Shown here: positions 10,234 to 20,845 of the stretch, piece by piece | How the letters are laid out: each line of letters opens with the position of its first letter | How positions within the stretch are numbered: position 1 is the first letter of the stretch | Source: Nephrocerus scutellatus | Lineage: Eukaryota > Arthropoda > Insecta > Diptera > Pipunculidae | Assembly (NCBI GenBank): GCA_947095585.1 | Contig: OX352763.1 | Location: 103,333,908 to 103,397,907, forward strand | Length of the DNA: 64,000 bases | Reading direction: 5' to 3' | The notes under the pieces: generated by a model | The model's input: only the letters and a program-made list of their open reading frames with translations | Databases searched by the model: none | What the model was told of the DNA's origin: nothing | Translations under genes and position numbers: made by a program

Positions 10234-10560
10234 CCTATGATGTTTGTTCCGGATTGGACGATAAATCCTGCGATAGCTTAATAAATAACGATCGCTTATT
10301 TTTTTCATGCGTCCATTGTGCCAAAACGTCGTCGGTGTTCATGTCAATGCTCTCCGTTTTAATGTAGCAGAGACCTCTCGGTCATTAAATTAGTTAAAAG
10401 AGATACTGATATCTCAAGTTTACATCACGTTAACTTCAAACTAGCAGTGCCCTGTAAGCTTTTTAAATATGCTATGAACTCCTCCATTTGGCCGTTGGAA
10501 ATTGAAATTAAAAAATTCTTTTTTCTCCCAAAAAACGAGAACAGAGAACGTCGACAGCAG
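10234..10560. other. Intergenic, no recognised feature
   Basis: No coding likeness is visible. This is the truncation zone of the mag-like element. Confidence 0.4.
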
Positions 10561-10569
10561 TTAACGTAA

Positions 10570-10780
10570 TCTCTAAAGCCCCTTTTAGACGATCATTTCA
10601 GCTTCAGTTTCAGTTGAGCTATCAGTTAAGCTTTCAGTTAAACTGATGTCTAAATGCAAAAACTGAAGCGTTTAACTGAAACTGAAACTGATGGCATTCC
10701 CATAAGTTGTCAGTTCAGTTATCAGTTAAACTGATGTGTAAATACGTTTCAGTTCAGTTATCAGTTCAGTCGTTGCGGTG
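10570..10780. repeat. CAGTT/AACTG-dense block, probable transposon terminal region
   Basis: About 200 bp contain well over a dozen CAGTT or AACTG pentamers on both strands, including CAGTTTCAGTT, TCAGTTAAACTGATGT (twice, near 10635 and 10723) and TTTAACTGAAACTGAAACTG. The two strands' motifs face each other, so the block can fold on itself. It ends about 20 bp before a MADF-type reading frame, so it may be the subterminal repeat region of the transposon that carries that frame. Confidence 0.6.
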
Positions 10781-10814
10781 AATCAACATTTTCGAGGTCT
10801 TGTTTTTTTTCAAT

Positions 10815-10965
10815 ATGTCGAAACGGAGTGATAATATGGTCGATTTCATTGAAATTTATCGCGCGTGTCCATGTTTGTGGAAGAAAAGAGACCCTTTTTA
10901 TCACAATTCAGTGAAAAGCGAAGCAGCATACTGTAGTGATCGCACTACATGTCGCCTCTTCAAAT
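10815..10965 (+). pseudogene. MADF-domain protein, N-terminal fragment
   Basis: MSKRSDNMVDFIEIYRACPC, LWKKRDPFYHNS and KSEAAY match the start of a MADF (Myb/SANT-like) DNA-binding domain: an acidic-hydrophobic helix, then CLW, then a charged Y..N loop, then a helix. MADF proteins are encoded by some PIF/Harbinger elements and also by host genes. Family likeness stops near 10960, within the first exon-sized piece. The neighbouring motif-dense block favours a transposon origin. Confidence 0.55.
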
Positions 10966-11398
10966 CAACTCAACTCGAAATCAACTCTCCGCGGTAGACC
11001 GCTGCCCGTCGTCTCAAAGTCAGCCATTTCGGTTTTTTTTTCATACAATTTACACTTCTGCAAGTGCGACTAGTTTCCCTAATAGTCAAGATCCACCAGG
11101 AATAACGAAATATCTGACTGGGAACAAGTTCCATGTGAAAATTTAAAACGATATAAAAATCATTCGTGCACAGTAAATTCAGTGGGAAAAAAAAACAAAA
11201 GAAAAAGTAATCATTTCTTTTATTCACGTGCGCAGAGAAACAAGAAAACGACCATCCCTTTGTGAAAGATTCTATGTGCGAAGCTTTACCTTAATTATTT
11301 GACCCCGCAAAAATAAAAAAAAAAATAAAAATATAAAAATAAAGGGACATTTTAAAATGTATTAAGCAAACCTTTTCTTTGTTAAATGGCCGCCATTC
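10966..11398. other. Intergenic, no recognised feature
   Basis: Short overlapping frames on both strands have no motifs. A-rich stretches lie near 11180 and 11310. Confidence 0.4.
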
Positions 11399-13177
11399 GG
11401 TGTCACTGATTACCAGCTATTCATAATTGGAATTCTCTCCGTGAGAGAGAGAGTATATGTGCATAGTAGCCGAGCGTCGTTGGAAGTACCGTATTGGTTA
11501 AATGCTCGATATCCTGCCTCGAGCACTGGTGAGGAGTAGTCGCCCCCGCATATATTGCGCTCTCATGCGACACGCATAGGACGCTGTAACCTGACCGAGT
11601 TCCAGCTCCCAAGAAGATAGATAAGCCTGCGGATCGCCCGTCCACTCACGCCGAAGAAATAAAAATGGCCTCTCAGGAACACTCGTCAAGCAGCAGATTG
11701 TAGTTTAATTTATCTCGTTATATTTCGAGACATATTTCCGTGTGAGCGGAAGTTTCATTTTTTTTTCTTTTTTTTTTGTGATTGGTGACTTAAATTGTCT
11801 TAAATTTCAATTCCGATTAGCGACAAAAATAAAATAAAAAAAAGGGAGAAACGGAAAGGGAGAAGCTGAGAAGGAAGCCAGAGCTTCTCTTCTAAGGGCC
11901 CGTGGGCCAACCTTACTTGATACCTTTAACTTTGTTTCAGCTACCGTCGTCGTCGTCAGCGCTGTCGAGGAGGAGGGTACTCAAATAACGCAGTAAGTCG
12001 CTTATATTTTTATTGTCTCTCTTCTTCTCCTTTAGTCCTTTTTTTTACCAACCTAGTAAAAAAACGAATTATCTAAAAAAATATGATACTTTTTTTTATT
12101 AAAAATTGAAATACTTAATTTCCTTAGAAATTACCTTAAAACTAGCACAGCACTTTTGCTTAATATTACTACCGTATACATATGATAATCATAATCACTA
12201 CTAAATATAAAAAAAAATAATATGATACTTTTTTTTATTAAAATTGAAATACTTAATTTCCTTAGAACTTACTTTAAAATTAAGACAGCACTTTTGCTTA
12301 ATATTACTACCGCATACATATGATAAAATATGATACACTTTTCTGTTATCATTATTACTACTAAATACAAAAAAAAATTTGTGATACCTTTTTTTATTAA
12401 AATTGAAATACTTAATTTTCAGTAGAAATTACCTTAAGACTAGGACATCTCTTTCACTGATAATTGATACGGTATACCTACAATTACACATGATACTTTT
12501 TTGTTACTTTTTTTAAATAAAAAAAAAATGATAATTTATTTAAATAAATACCTTAAAACTCGGACAACACGTTTGATTATTATTGACTCTATGCACGTAA
12601 GGTTAGACATGACACCTTTTTTTGATGGTTACTTTTTTTAAAACTCAAGAAAAAAAAAGGGGAATACGTAATCTACTTGCGAGGTTGATAAATACCCAAA
12701 ACTAGGACTTCAGTACCATATTGCTTTCGTTACTGATACATCACGCGTACTGAGCTTACTACTTCAATCACTTATAAATCTTTTATAAAACCAAAGAAAA
12801 AAAATATAAAATGCCCCATTATTTGGTTTTGACCCGAATTCCATATATGGTTACTATGTAAGCAGAACCAAGCTAGTTCCATCAAAGGGCCTCCTCGTTC
12901 CGCGTTTCTGGTAGGCGGCACCCGGGAGCAGATGCTGATGACGGGTGGAGCAAACTATCCATTTCCCTGTTTCCCTTTCCTTTTCCCGGTGCACGTAAAA
13001 TTTTTTTTATGGTGGAGTAAGCAGTGGATGGGGGTGCAAGAACCCACCCATTTCGGCGAGCTAGACCTGAGCAACCAGCCAGACGTGCACCCCGCACCTC
13101 TCAATCCGCTACAAACCCACAGCGAGTTAACATCCGGATCGCAATATTATGAGAGATAAAACATACACTTTATTACA
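11399..13177 (+). mobile_element. Probable long 5' LTR of a Ulysses/Osvaldo-like element
   Basis: A tRNA-Lys-type primer site at 13183 fixes the 3' edge: the LTR should end at TTTATTACA, 13177. The 5' edge is uncertain; TGTCACTGATTACC at 11399 is the best candidate and gives about 1.8 kb, in keeping with the long LTRs of Ulysses and Osvaldo. Inside are a possible small exon (acceptor TTTCAG near 11940, donor CAGTAAGT near 11991), a tandem array (12080-12770) and a C/T-rich tract. The block at 48-50.1 kb has the same order of features and the same end. Confidence 0.45.
12080..12770. repeat. Degenerate tandem array, ~110-160 bp unit
   Basis: A unit starting (A)TATGATACTTTTTT and containing AAATTGAAATACTTAATTTCC, TTACCTTAAAACTAG and GCACTTTTGCTTAATATT recurs at about 12082, 12221, 12380, 12490 and 12607. 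Divergence increases from left to right. It lies inside the presumed long LTR. Confidence 0.7.
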
Positions 13178-13182
13178 TAAAA

Positions 13183-13200
13183 TGGCGCCCGACGTGGGGC
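13183..13200 (+). promoter_or_regulatory. tRNA-Lys-type primer binding site
   Basis: TGGCGCCCGACGTGGGGC is complementary to the 3' end of a lysine tRNA, with one change from the usual Lys1,2 primer site. It lies 5 bp after the inferred LTR end and heads the gag-pol unit at 14555-18269. Confidence 0.85.
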
Positions 13201-14554
13201 ACGAGAAGATCGGATTTGTTTCTGACTTCTTGGGTCACACACACAATTTTCGTGGAAACCCGAAGATGGTTCAGGCTTCTGTCTGGATTCTTTTGGTTCC
13301 ACATTCCTTCCCTTTTTTTTTTCCAATTTTAATTTTGGAAATAGTTTAATTAAAAACAGTTTCCTACATGGGACTGAATACTTTTTTACTTTCAGCGCGA
13401 AGGATTGCGCAAGCTCATCCGGAAATGCAAGAGAACTGGTGCTCGACTGCCGGTTTCTTGACCGTTGATACTTGTGCAGTCGAATTTTTGTTCATTCCTG
13501 GGACAGTTTCTCTTCTGCCCAGAAAGGTTTCTCGCTGGAACGAATTTGTCTCTTCCTAATTTTGCTTGTCCGATTCATAAGATTTTGACCCGATTCTTGT
13601 TGGAATTACAGGAGCTTAGATAAGAGCTAGTTAGACCAGAAGTGAATTGGTACTTAGTCAAAAACTACATCAATTTTGGCGTCTGTCTGACCAACTGACC
13701 AGATAGTGACTCGAAACTTCTCGGAATTGCAGAAGCTTAGCACGACTGGCTACCTGACCAGAAGTGAATCAGTTCTTCTAGGAATTGCAGTAGTTTTAGA
13801 AACAGGCTAACTCATTGTTAAGAGGATGACCAAAATTTTAATTCCCTAAACTTCAGTCTATTTGATTTCTTTCAGCTATTTTACAAATCGATTTTCTTTC
13901 TCGAACTAGCTGAGCTTTTCTTTGACCGGTGGTCCCAGCCTATAGCTGAACCTGACCCGAAGGGAACCAGTTTTCCTTGGAATTGCGGTACTTTAGTGTG
14001 GGGTTGAACTGGGCGATCGGTTGGAACACCCGTTGGTTCGATGGTAGAAAACGATTTAAATCAATTTCATTTCCAATATTTATTTTCTTATAAGAGGCAC
14101 ATAGGGTGCACTCTAGCTCACTGAGGAGGACCCCGATGGAAGCTTGAAAATTAGATCCATTTTTTTTTTGTAAGTTTAATACCTAATTGATACATTTAAG
14201 ATTGCTTAGTTAAGCCTTAGTTTGCCACGTAAACTTTAAAATTGAAATAAGGTTTCCTTATTGATGGACTTCAGACTTTTTAACTTTTTTTTTGATTTTT
14301 TTTTCTGACTGAACATGGCGGATTTAATTGTCAGTTGGCGTTGAAAAGAAAAACCTAAACGTTTATGCGGTTGAAGTTGCTGCCTAATAGCTTTGAACAT
14401 TTCTAAGTGTTATTACTGACTTAAATACGAGGGTTTTTTTTTAATTCGACACTTTTTCCGAACAGTTACCTAAATATCTCTGACGCGTTTTCTCACTGTG
14501 TCCTACTTAATGAAATTTTTCTGTCCCCCATAATTGCTTTGACCAATCACCAGC
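13201..14554 (+). other. Leader of the Ulysses/Osvaldo-like element with repeated motif
   Basis: About 1.35 kb of non-coding leader separates the primer site from the first gag frame. Between about 13590 and 13990 a phrase of the type GGAATTGCAG.AGCTTAG ... GACCAGAAGTGAAT recurs three to four times (near 13608, 13722, 13776 and 13978). A splice-acceptor-like tract (TTTTTTACTTTCAG) lies at 13382-13395. Packaging or splicing roles are only conjecture. Confidence 0.5.
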
Positions 14555-15312
14555 ATGGCTGTAAGGCGTAGTTTGGACGGGCCCAGAAAGACCAATTTGG
14601 CTGTTGAACTTCTAGCCCCTGAGTCTCGAATTTGCATGTTGTGCAATATAGGAATTGATGGCAGCGCGGAAAGTGTGGTCACTACTTGCAACCACGCGTT
14701 TCACAAGTACTGTCTAGCTGAAGTACTAAAAAGTTCTGAGTTCTGTCCGCAGTGTAATCTGCGTTGAATTCCCTGCGTTCGTGTGTTATCTCAAATCGAA
14801 CAGGATTCGCTAGCGATCACGAACTACCTAAAGACGAGAGTTCACACAATACCCGTGCTAGGTCCCAACGAAAACCTCCGGCGCGATTTCAGCAAGGTTT
14901 GCAAAAGGAACAGACCGTTGGAAAGCGAAGCGTGATTGAAAGCCTAAGGCCGAATCCGGAAGTGACATTCCACCCTTATGATCGCTCTAGATTCACGTTC
15001 CCTGGTAAACCTGCTAGTCGAAACCGTAGAGATTCCAATTTGGTTCCAATAATCCAACGCGTGGTGAATGAGTCATTTGGGCAGATCCAAGAGAACATGC
15101 TGCAACAAATGTCACAAAAACGTTCGCAGTTGATTGAGTCCAATGTGGAACGATGCTTCAGCAATTTAAGATTGCAGGAGACTGATCCGGTGGCACCCGC
15201 AAATACGCCGAACATAGAAAATGTATCTTGGCCGTGTGATATGCCTTTTGAACAAGGAGAGCCGTATGCCTCATATTCTTCTTCCAACTCGTCATTCGCA
15301 ACTGAACGTTAA
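14555..15312 (+). pseudogene. Gag N-terminal part with RING-H2 finger
   Basis: The first frame (14555-14767) spells a complete RING-H2 pattern: CMLCNIGIDG..., then TTCNHAFHKYCL, then FCPQCN (CxxC, CxHxxHxxC, CxxC). It stops at 14765. A second frame (14764-15312) continues with a basic Arg-rich stretch and a helical region rich in Gln and Arg. The frame step between them looks like decay. RING fingers can act as ubiquitin ligases or as structural zinc folds; which applies to this Gag is unknown. Confidence 0.6.
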
Positions 15313-16170
15313 CACTGCGGTGAAAGTGGCCAGCATTATTTCGAGTTGGCACCTTCAATTTGATAGTTCGTCCGAAGGATTCGCCGTTGATAATTTCATT
15401 TATCAAGTCCATTCGTTAACACGGCACAGCCTGGACGGAAATTTTACGTTACTTTGCAGAAATGCACATGTCTTGTTTAGAGGTAGAGCCAGCGAGTGGT
15501 ATTGGAGATTTCACCGATATCAACCGTATTTTACGTGTGATGACTTGGTCGATCAGTTGCGGCAACAGTACAAAGATAGTCGAACTGACTACGATATTCG
15601 CGAAGCTATTCGTTGTCGCAAGCAAAGAGATAAAGAGTGCTTTGATGATTCCTATGAGTCGATTGCCCGATTAACTGACCGACTACGATCACCCATCGCT
15701 GAATCCGATTTGGTGGAAATCCTAATAAGAAATCTCCGACCGGACGTACGACACGAGATGCTCCATTTGGACCTGTCATCCGTTTCCTCGTTGCGCAAAG
15801 GCGAGAGCGATTTTTGAATGAGGTATATCGTAATTTTCCACCGGTAAGACCGACGTATCCTCGACGTCCAGTTGCTGAGTTGTTTCCGGATGGCGTAAAA
15901 GTCCATAATACCTTTACCACTCCTTCAAGTTCGAGGCCGAATTTGCCCATTAGAGTAGAAAATTGTGCCCTTTCCAAAGTAGTTTGTTGAAACTGCCATA
16001 CGGAGGGCCACAGTTTTGATGTGTGTCTTAAACCGCGCCAAATATTCTGCTATGGTTGTGGTGCACCAAATACCTACAAGCCGAACTGTAGGCTACAATC
16101 AATTGGGTACAATCAACAGGGAAACGTGCCGAGGGGTGTGAACAAACCCACCAGTTCACACCCTCGCCAT
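15221..16170 (+). pseudogene. Gag capsid and zinc-knuckle region
   Basis: Frame 15221-15817 gives a capsid-like sequence: FAVDNFIYQVHSLT, CRNAHVLFRGRASEWYWR, IREAIRCRKQRD and LVEILIRNLRPDVRHEML. After a frame change near 15810 come two zinc knuckles. In the first, the Trp of CWNCHTEGHSFDVC is now a TGA stop. In the second, CYGCGAPNTYKPNC, the His is replaced by Tyr. The gene overlaps the RING-bearing part because of frameshifts. Gag would build the virus-like particle of this retrotransposon. Confidence 0.75.
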
Positions 16171-16187
16171 TAGTAAGTTCCCCCGAG

Positions 16188-18269
16188 TTGGACGAAGCTG
16201 GTAAGCAGGAACTTGTAACACCCAAGGTGCGCCTTATGCGAAAAGAACAACCAGACCTGGACGACGATACATCGAAGGTTGAGACCAAGCGAAATTTATA
16301 TCCACTTAGACCGTATCATCTTCGCGTTAAGGAATATAATGTAGCACGAGAGATTTTTCACTGTGTCGATTCGATCGTAAAAACCAAACCCAGTAGATCC
16401 TCTAACAGGATGAGACAGTTTTGGAAAGGGGTTCGAGAAAGTCGTAAATTGCTGATAAGCACTATCTTTGTACAACCTAATGATGTTCAACCATACGCGT
16501 CTGTAAAATTGCTGGGCAAGGAGATTTTGGGACTGTTGGACAACGGTGCGTCCATTAGTTGTATCGGTGGATCTCTGGCCACGGAAGTACTCGATAGCGA
16601 TGTTAAATTGAAACGTTTCACATCTCCCATCAAAACAGCTGATGGTATCTCTCAAAATGTTTTTGGTTACTTGGATACCGACTTTGAATTTCGCGGAATG
16701 ATGCAGCGACTTCGATTGTATGTCGTTCCTTCACTTTCGCTAAACCTATACCTAGGTATAGATTTTTGGCAGTCATTTAAAATAGCCCCTGAGATCGTGT
16801 CGGAAATTACCGAAACCAACGTACTTAATGACTTTGGGAACAGCCATAATTTATCCAGCTTCCAAGCAGAAAGATTGACAGCCGTAAAGAAGTTATTCCC
16901 GTCCTTTGAAGATGAAGGCCTTGGCAAAACTACATTGGTGGAACACGTCATCGATACAGGCAATTCCAAAGCCATTAAACAACGTCACTATCCCGTCTCG
17001 CCAGCCATTGATAAACTAATTTTTGGTGAACTAGACCGTATGCTAGCGCTAGGAATAATAAAGGAATCGCAAAGTTCCTGGAGCTCTCCAGTGGTCCTGG
17101 TTCGTAAGCCAGGAAAGGTTCGACTGTGCCTTGACTCCTGAAAGCTGAACGCCGTTACTGTTACTGATGCCTATCCGCTCCCGCATATACAGGGAATATT
17201 GAGTAGGATTCCACGTACCGAGTTTATTTCAAGCCTCGATCTAAAGGATGCCTTCTGGCAGATTCCCCTAGAGGTGACTTCTCGAGAAAAAACCGCCTTT
17301 TCAGTGCCGAATCGTCCATTGTACCATTTCAAAGTTATGCCTTTTGGACTTTGTAACGCACCTCAAACTATGTACCGCTTAATGGACAAGGTCATTCCTG
17401 CGGAGTTACACGGAAAAGTTTTCGTCTACCTTGACGATTTGTTAGTCATTACTGAAGACTTCGATTCTCATGTAGAAATTCTTCGGAAGGTTGCGGGACA
17501 CATCCGACGCGCTGGGTTAACCTTGAATATATCAAAAAGCAAATTCTGTCTCCGAGAGGTCAAATATCTCGGACACATTATTGGGAACGGTGGATTGAGA
17601 ACAGATCCTGATAAAGTGAAAGCGATCGGGGAATATCCAGTTCCATCTACGGTGCGCCAACTTCGCCGGTTTCTCGGAATGGCAGGGTGGTATAGAAAGT
17701 TCGTACCAAATTTTGCATCAATTTGTACACCCCTAACAGATCTTCTAAAGAAGTCAAAAGGTTTACAGTGGAACAGTAACGCGCAGTTGTCTTTCGAAGA
17801 GTTGAAGGCTAAGTTAACTTCGTCACCAGTGTTTAACACTTCAAACTTTGCGAAACCCTTCATGATCCAATGCGACGCTAGTCAATCCGGAGTCGGAAGC
17901 GTGCTTGTTCAAACTATCGAGGATGGTTCGGAAGTCCCGATCGCTTACTGGTCGCAAAAGCTTAATAAGACACAACGCAATTACAGCGTTACAGAACAAG
18001 AGTGTCTGGCTGCCGTGCTTAGCATCAACAATTTTCGTCCATTCGTGAAAGGACTTGAATTTACGGTAATTACTGACCATGCGTCGTTGCAATGGCTGAT
18101 ACGCCAAACTGATCTCAGTGGTAGATTAGGTCGATGGGCCTTAAAACTGCAAGGTTTTAAGTTTGCCATTCGGCATCGAAAGGGCACTGAGAACAAAGTT
18201 CCGGACGCCTTATCCAGAGTCTTTGAAGATGAGGTAGCAGCCTTAGAGCTTCTGTTCGTTCACCGCTAA
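16188..18269 (+). pseudogene. Pol (protease, RT, RNase H) of a Ulysses/Osvaldo-like Gypsy element
   Basis: One frame, with a single TGA at 17139-17141, covers the whole stretch. The protease site reads LLDNGASISCIG, so the catalytic DTGA has become DNGA. RT motifs follow: SSPVVLVRKPGKVRLCLDS (stop) KLNAV, FISSLDLKDAFWQIPL, MPFGLCNAPQTMYRLMD and VFVYLDDLLVIT, with the YLDD box intact. RNase H follows: MIQCDASQSGVGSVL, NYSVTEQECLAAV and VITDHASLQWL. It stops at VPDALSRVFED...HR, and integrase is absent. An integrase tail of the same style sits at 40.84-41.4 kb but is a separate fragment. Confidence 0.9.
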
Positions 18270-19050
18270 ATATCGAATAAGCCTTTACCAGTCGAGATAT
18301 TTCGAGTTGTAATATAAGTGAAAAAAAAAAAGTTAACCTAATGGTGCCAGACCATAAGTCATTCTTATTATTACTCCTTTAAATTTTTTTTTCTACATTA
18401 AAAATGTGAAACTTCACAAAGAAAAAGAAATATAAAAACAAAACATTTATTTTTGTTATCTATGATTTTCTCCCAAAAGGGCGGAAAATAACTTATTTCA
18501 GAATAAATTATAACTTACTTATTGTTAAACCTGAAAACAAAAAAAAAAAGACTTACTTGCGAATATGAGGGGCGCTATTTAGTCTTGCAGTCTATATGTT
18601 TTTGGAGCGTATAATACGTTTTTTCTATCAAAAATATTTGTGAATACCCTATACGTACGTGTTTTGAAAATTTCAAAAATATACGCTTTTCGGTTATAAA
18701 TAGGTCTTTTTTATATAAATATTCATGTATTACAGCTACGGCAATAAATATCATCAACAAGTCAAATTATATTGTATAAAATAAATAGGAAACAAAAAAA
18801 TCGGTCGATTCTTTAATCGATTCTTTTTTTTCATCCCATCCCCAATTTTATCTGTACATATATGTCAAATGTCATGTTAGTGACATCTCATTCATTGTTG
18901 TGTTGTTGTTTAGCATGGTTGTGTATTAATTAGATAAATATTTTTTGTATTTTCTATTTTGGGTGCGTTTTGATAAATACATTGTTGTTATATTTAACCA
19001 TACGTATAATATTTTTATAGATATTCCTTCTAAACATGACATTTTTTAGA
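18270..19050. other. Intergenic, no recognised feature
   Basis: AT-rich non-coding sequence after the truncated pol. A short palindromic-looking stretch, GGTCGATTCTTTAATCGATT, lies at 18802-18821. No gene is seen. Confidence 0.4.
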
Positions 19051-19052
19051 AG

Positions 19053-19265
19053 GTGTCCAAATATACGAGGATGTTATCATATTTGGAAAAATGGTTTGAT
19101 TTCAGCGAAAATTCATTTTTCTTTATTTGCAACCCATTCAACTTAAATGAACGTATAACTTTAGAAGAAGCCTGCAAAGTAGCTACTTTATTTGGAATAG
19201 TATTTGACGGTGATCAGTTATGTCAATATCAGTTAACTATGAAGAGTTTTCAAATGACTATGTAA
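19053..19265 (+). pseudogene. Possible hAT transposase fragment
   Basis: The frame reads YLEKWFDFSENSFFFICNPF and then ITLEEACKVATLFGI. The KWFDF...N.....L.....T......A......I layout resembles a middle segment of some hAT transposases, but it is short and I am not sure. It overlaps the retropepsin fragment at 19220, so the two may abut by chance. Confidence 0.3.
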
Positions 19266-19576
19266 GAACTTTAAATTATACATTTATTAGAAATAAACGT
19301 ATTTATAAAACACTGTTAGGAACACTAATCGATACCGGCAGTCCCATTAGCTTCATGTGCCAACAGTTCGTGCCCCAAGTCTTAATGTTTATAGGAAAAA
19401 ATGCATTTCATAATTATTTTGGTATTAATAGAAGTCCTCTGAATGTAATTGGTACTGTAAAGAGTTTTGTATTATTTGAAGAAGATGAAATAGATTTAAA
19501 TATTTTTGTTGTAGAAAACGATACAATGCAGTTTCCAATGATATTAGGTAAAGATTTTTTGAAAAAAGCTAATTAA
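19220..19576 (+). pseudogene. Retropepsin fragment of an LTR element
   Basis: The 118-codon frame carries LLGTLIDTGSPISFMC, a typical aspartic-protease active site, and ends FPMILGKDFLKKAN, matching the ILG.DFL flap-distal motif of Gypsy proteases. No gag precedes it and no RT follows, so it is an isolated shard. Catalytic residues are intact. Confidence 0.7.
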
Positions 19577-19699
19577 AGATTAGAAAAAAAGAAGAATGAA
19601 ACGACACAAATGGTAGAACGAAAAAAAAGATAAAACGAATGCATACATACTGCATTGTGTGATGCATTTGTTTTGTGTAACTTTTCCGCCGACTGAAGG

Positions 19700-20215
19700 G
19701 CACAAAAATTTTTGGTTGTTAGGGTGAGCTTGGGTTGCTTGACGATTGTCGAGAGGGAGTCGGATTTTGTTGTTTGGGCGATGCGGTCATTGTCGAGGGA
19801 GAGTCGGATTTTGTTGTTTGACCAAAGCGGTCAGAGTGGTTTTTTTTGTAGAATTAGACCAAGCGATCCATTATTAAAATCGTGGCATTTTTTTTTGGAA
19901 ATTTTGTACAGCGCCGGCATTGGCGTCAGCACGCCATTAGTAAATTTGACCGAAGCGGTCCAGCGCGTATTCAAAGCGCATCATTCTTTAATTCTGGAAA
20001 TTTCGGAATCTCAGTGCGAACAGTGTCGGCATTGGCGTTTAGAAATGTTGCTGCCATTTTGGAAAGAAAAAAACGATTTGATTGTGGAAATTTGACCGAA
20101 GCGGTCCAGCGCGTATTCAACGCGCATCATTCTTTGATTCTGGAAATTTCGGAATTTCTGTGCGATCAGGGTAACCGAAACAGAACACATCCGTTTGAAC
20201 GTTGTTGGGCAGTGT
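19700..20215. repeat. Partial tandem duplication with GACCGAAGCGGTC motifs
   Basis: A stretch of about 146 bp beginning TTTGACCGAAGCGGTCCAGC is repeated (starts near 19945 and 20091), both copies followed by GCGTATTCAA.GCGCATCATTCTTT. The self-complementary motif GACCGAAGCGGTC is at 19948 and 20094, with a variant (GACCAAAGCGGTC) at 19820. A shorter duplicated phrase, GAGTCGGATTTTGTTGTTTG, is at 19757 and 19801. No protein is recognised. Confidence 0.7.
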
Positions 20216-20392
20216 AAACACATATTAGTTATAAGTTAATAACCGCATTTTATACACTTATATTAATAACCTTGAATATTGTTCGTATTGCATTATTTCT
20301 GCACATTGCACAAGCTCATAATATTCTCTTTTATTTTCTTTATGTACAATCACCTTAGCTGCAATAGCAACAGTCAGCACATCAAATAACAA
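20216..20392. other. Unique AT-rich spacer
   Basis: A short non-coding stretch between the two repeat blocks; no feature seen. Confidence 0.4.
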
Positions 20393-20768
20393 ATGACCTC
20401 ATAACAGGCAGGACAACTCTGTAGCAGTGTTCACAATTAAGAAAGACGCGTCACTGCGAGAATTAATGGCCTCATAACAGGCAGGACAACTCTGTAGCAG
20501 TGTTCAGAATTAAGAAAGATGCGTCACTGCGAGAATTAATGACCTCATAACAGGCAGGACAACTCTGTAGCAGTGTTCAGAATTAAGAAAGATGCGTCAC
20601 TGCGAGAATTAATGACCTCATAACAGGCAGGACAACTCTGTAGCAGTGTTCACAATTAAGAAAGACGCGTCACTGCGAGAATTAATGACCTCATAACAGG
20701 CAGGACAACTCTGTAGCAGTGTTCACAATTAAGAAAGACGCGTCACTGCAAGAATTAATGACCTCATA
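20393..20768. repeat. 73-bp minisatellite, five full copies plus a partial
   Basis: The unit starts ATGACCTCATAACAGGCAGG and includes CTCTGTAGCAGTGTTCA and GCGTCACTGCGAGAATTA. Copies begin at 20393, 20466, 20539, 20612 and 20685, exactly 73 bp apart, with a truncated sixth at 20758. Copies differ by only one to four bases, so the array is recent or homogenised. Confidence 0.95.
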
Positions 20769-20845
20769 TTGTGATATAGCGGTATGTTTAATAAAAATAT
20801 TATAAAAACAAGTTTTATAATGCGATCGATTCGAAATTGAAATGG

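Noticed and set aside
14976..15977. Several minus-strand ORFs of 80-120 codons
   Set aside because: All lie opposite the clear gag frames and have no family likeness.
16028..18196. Minus-strand ORFs opposite pol
   Set aside because: Antisense shadows of the protease-RT-RNase H frame.
20393..20768. CRISPR-like repeat array
   Set aside because: The 73-bp units are contiguous without unique spacers; it is a minisatellite in eukaryotic DNA.
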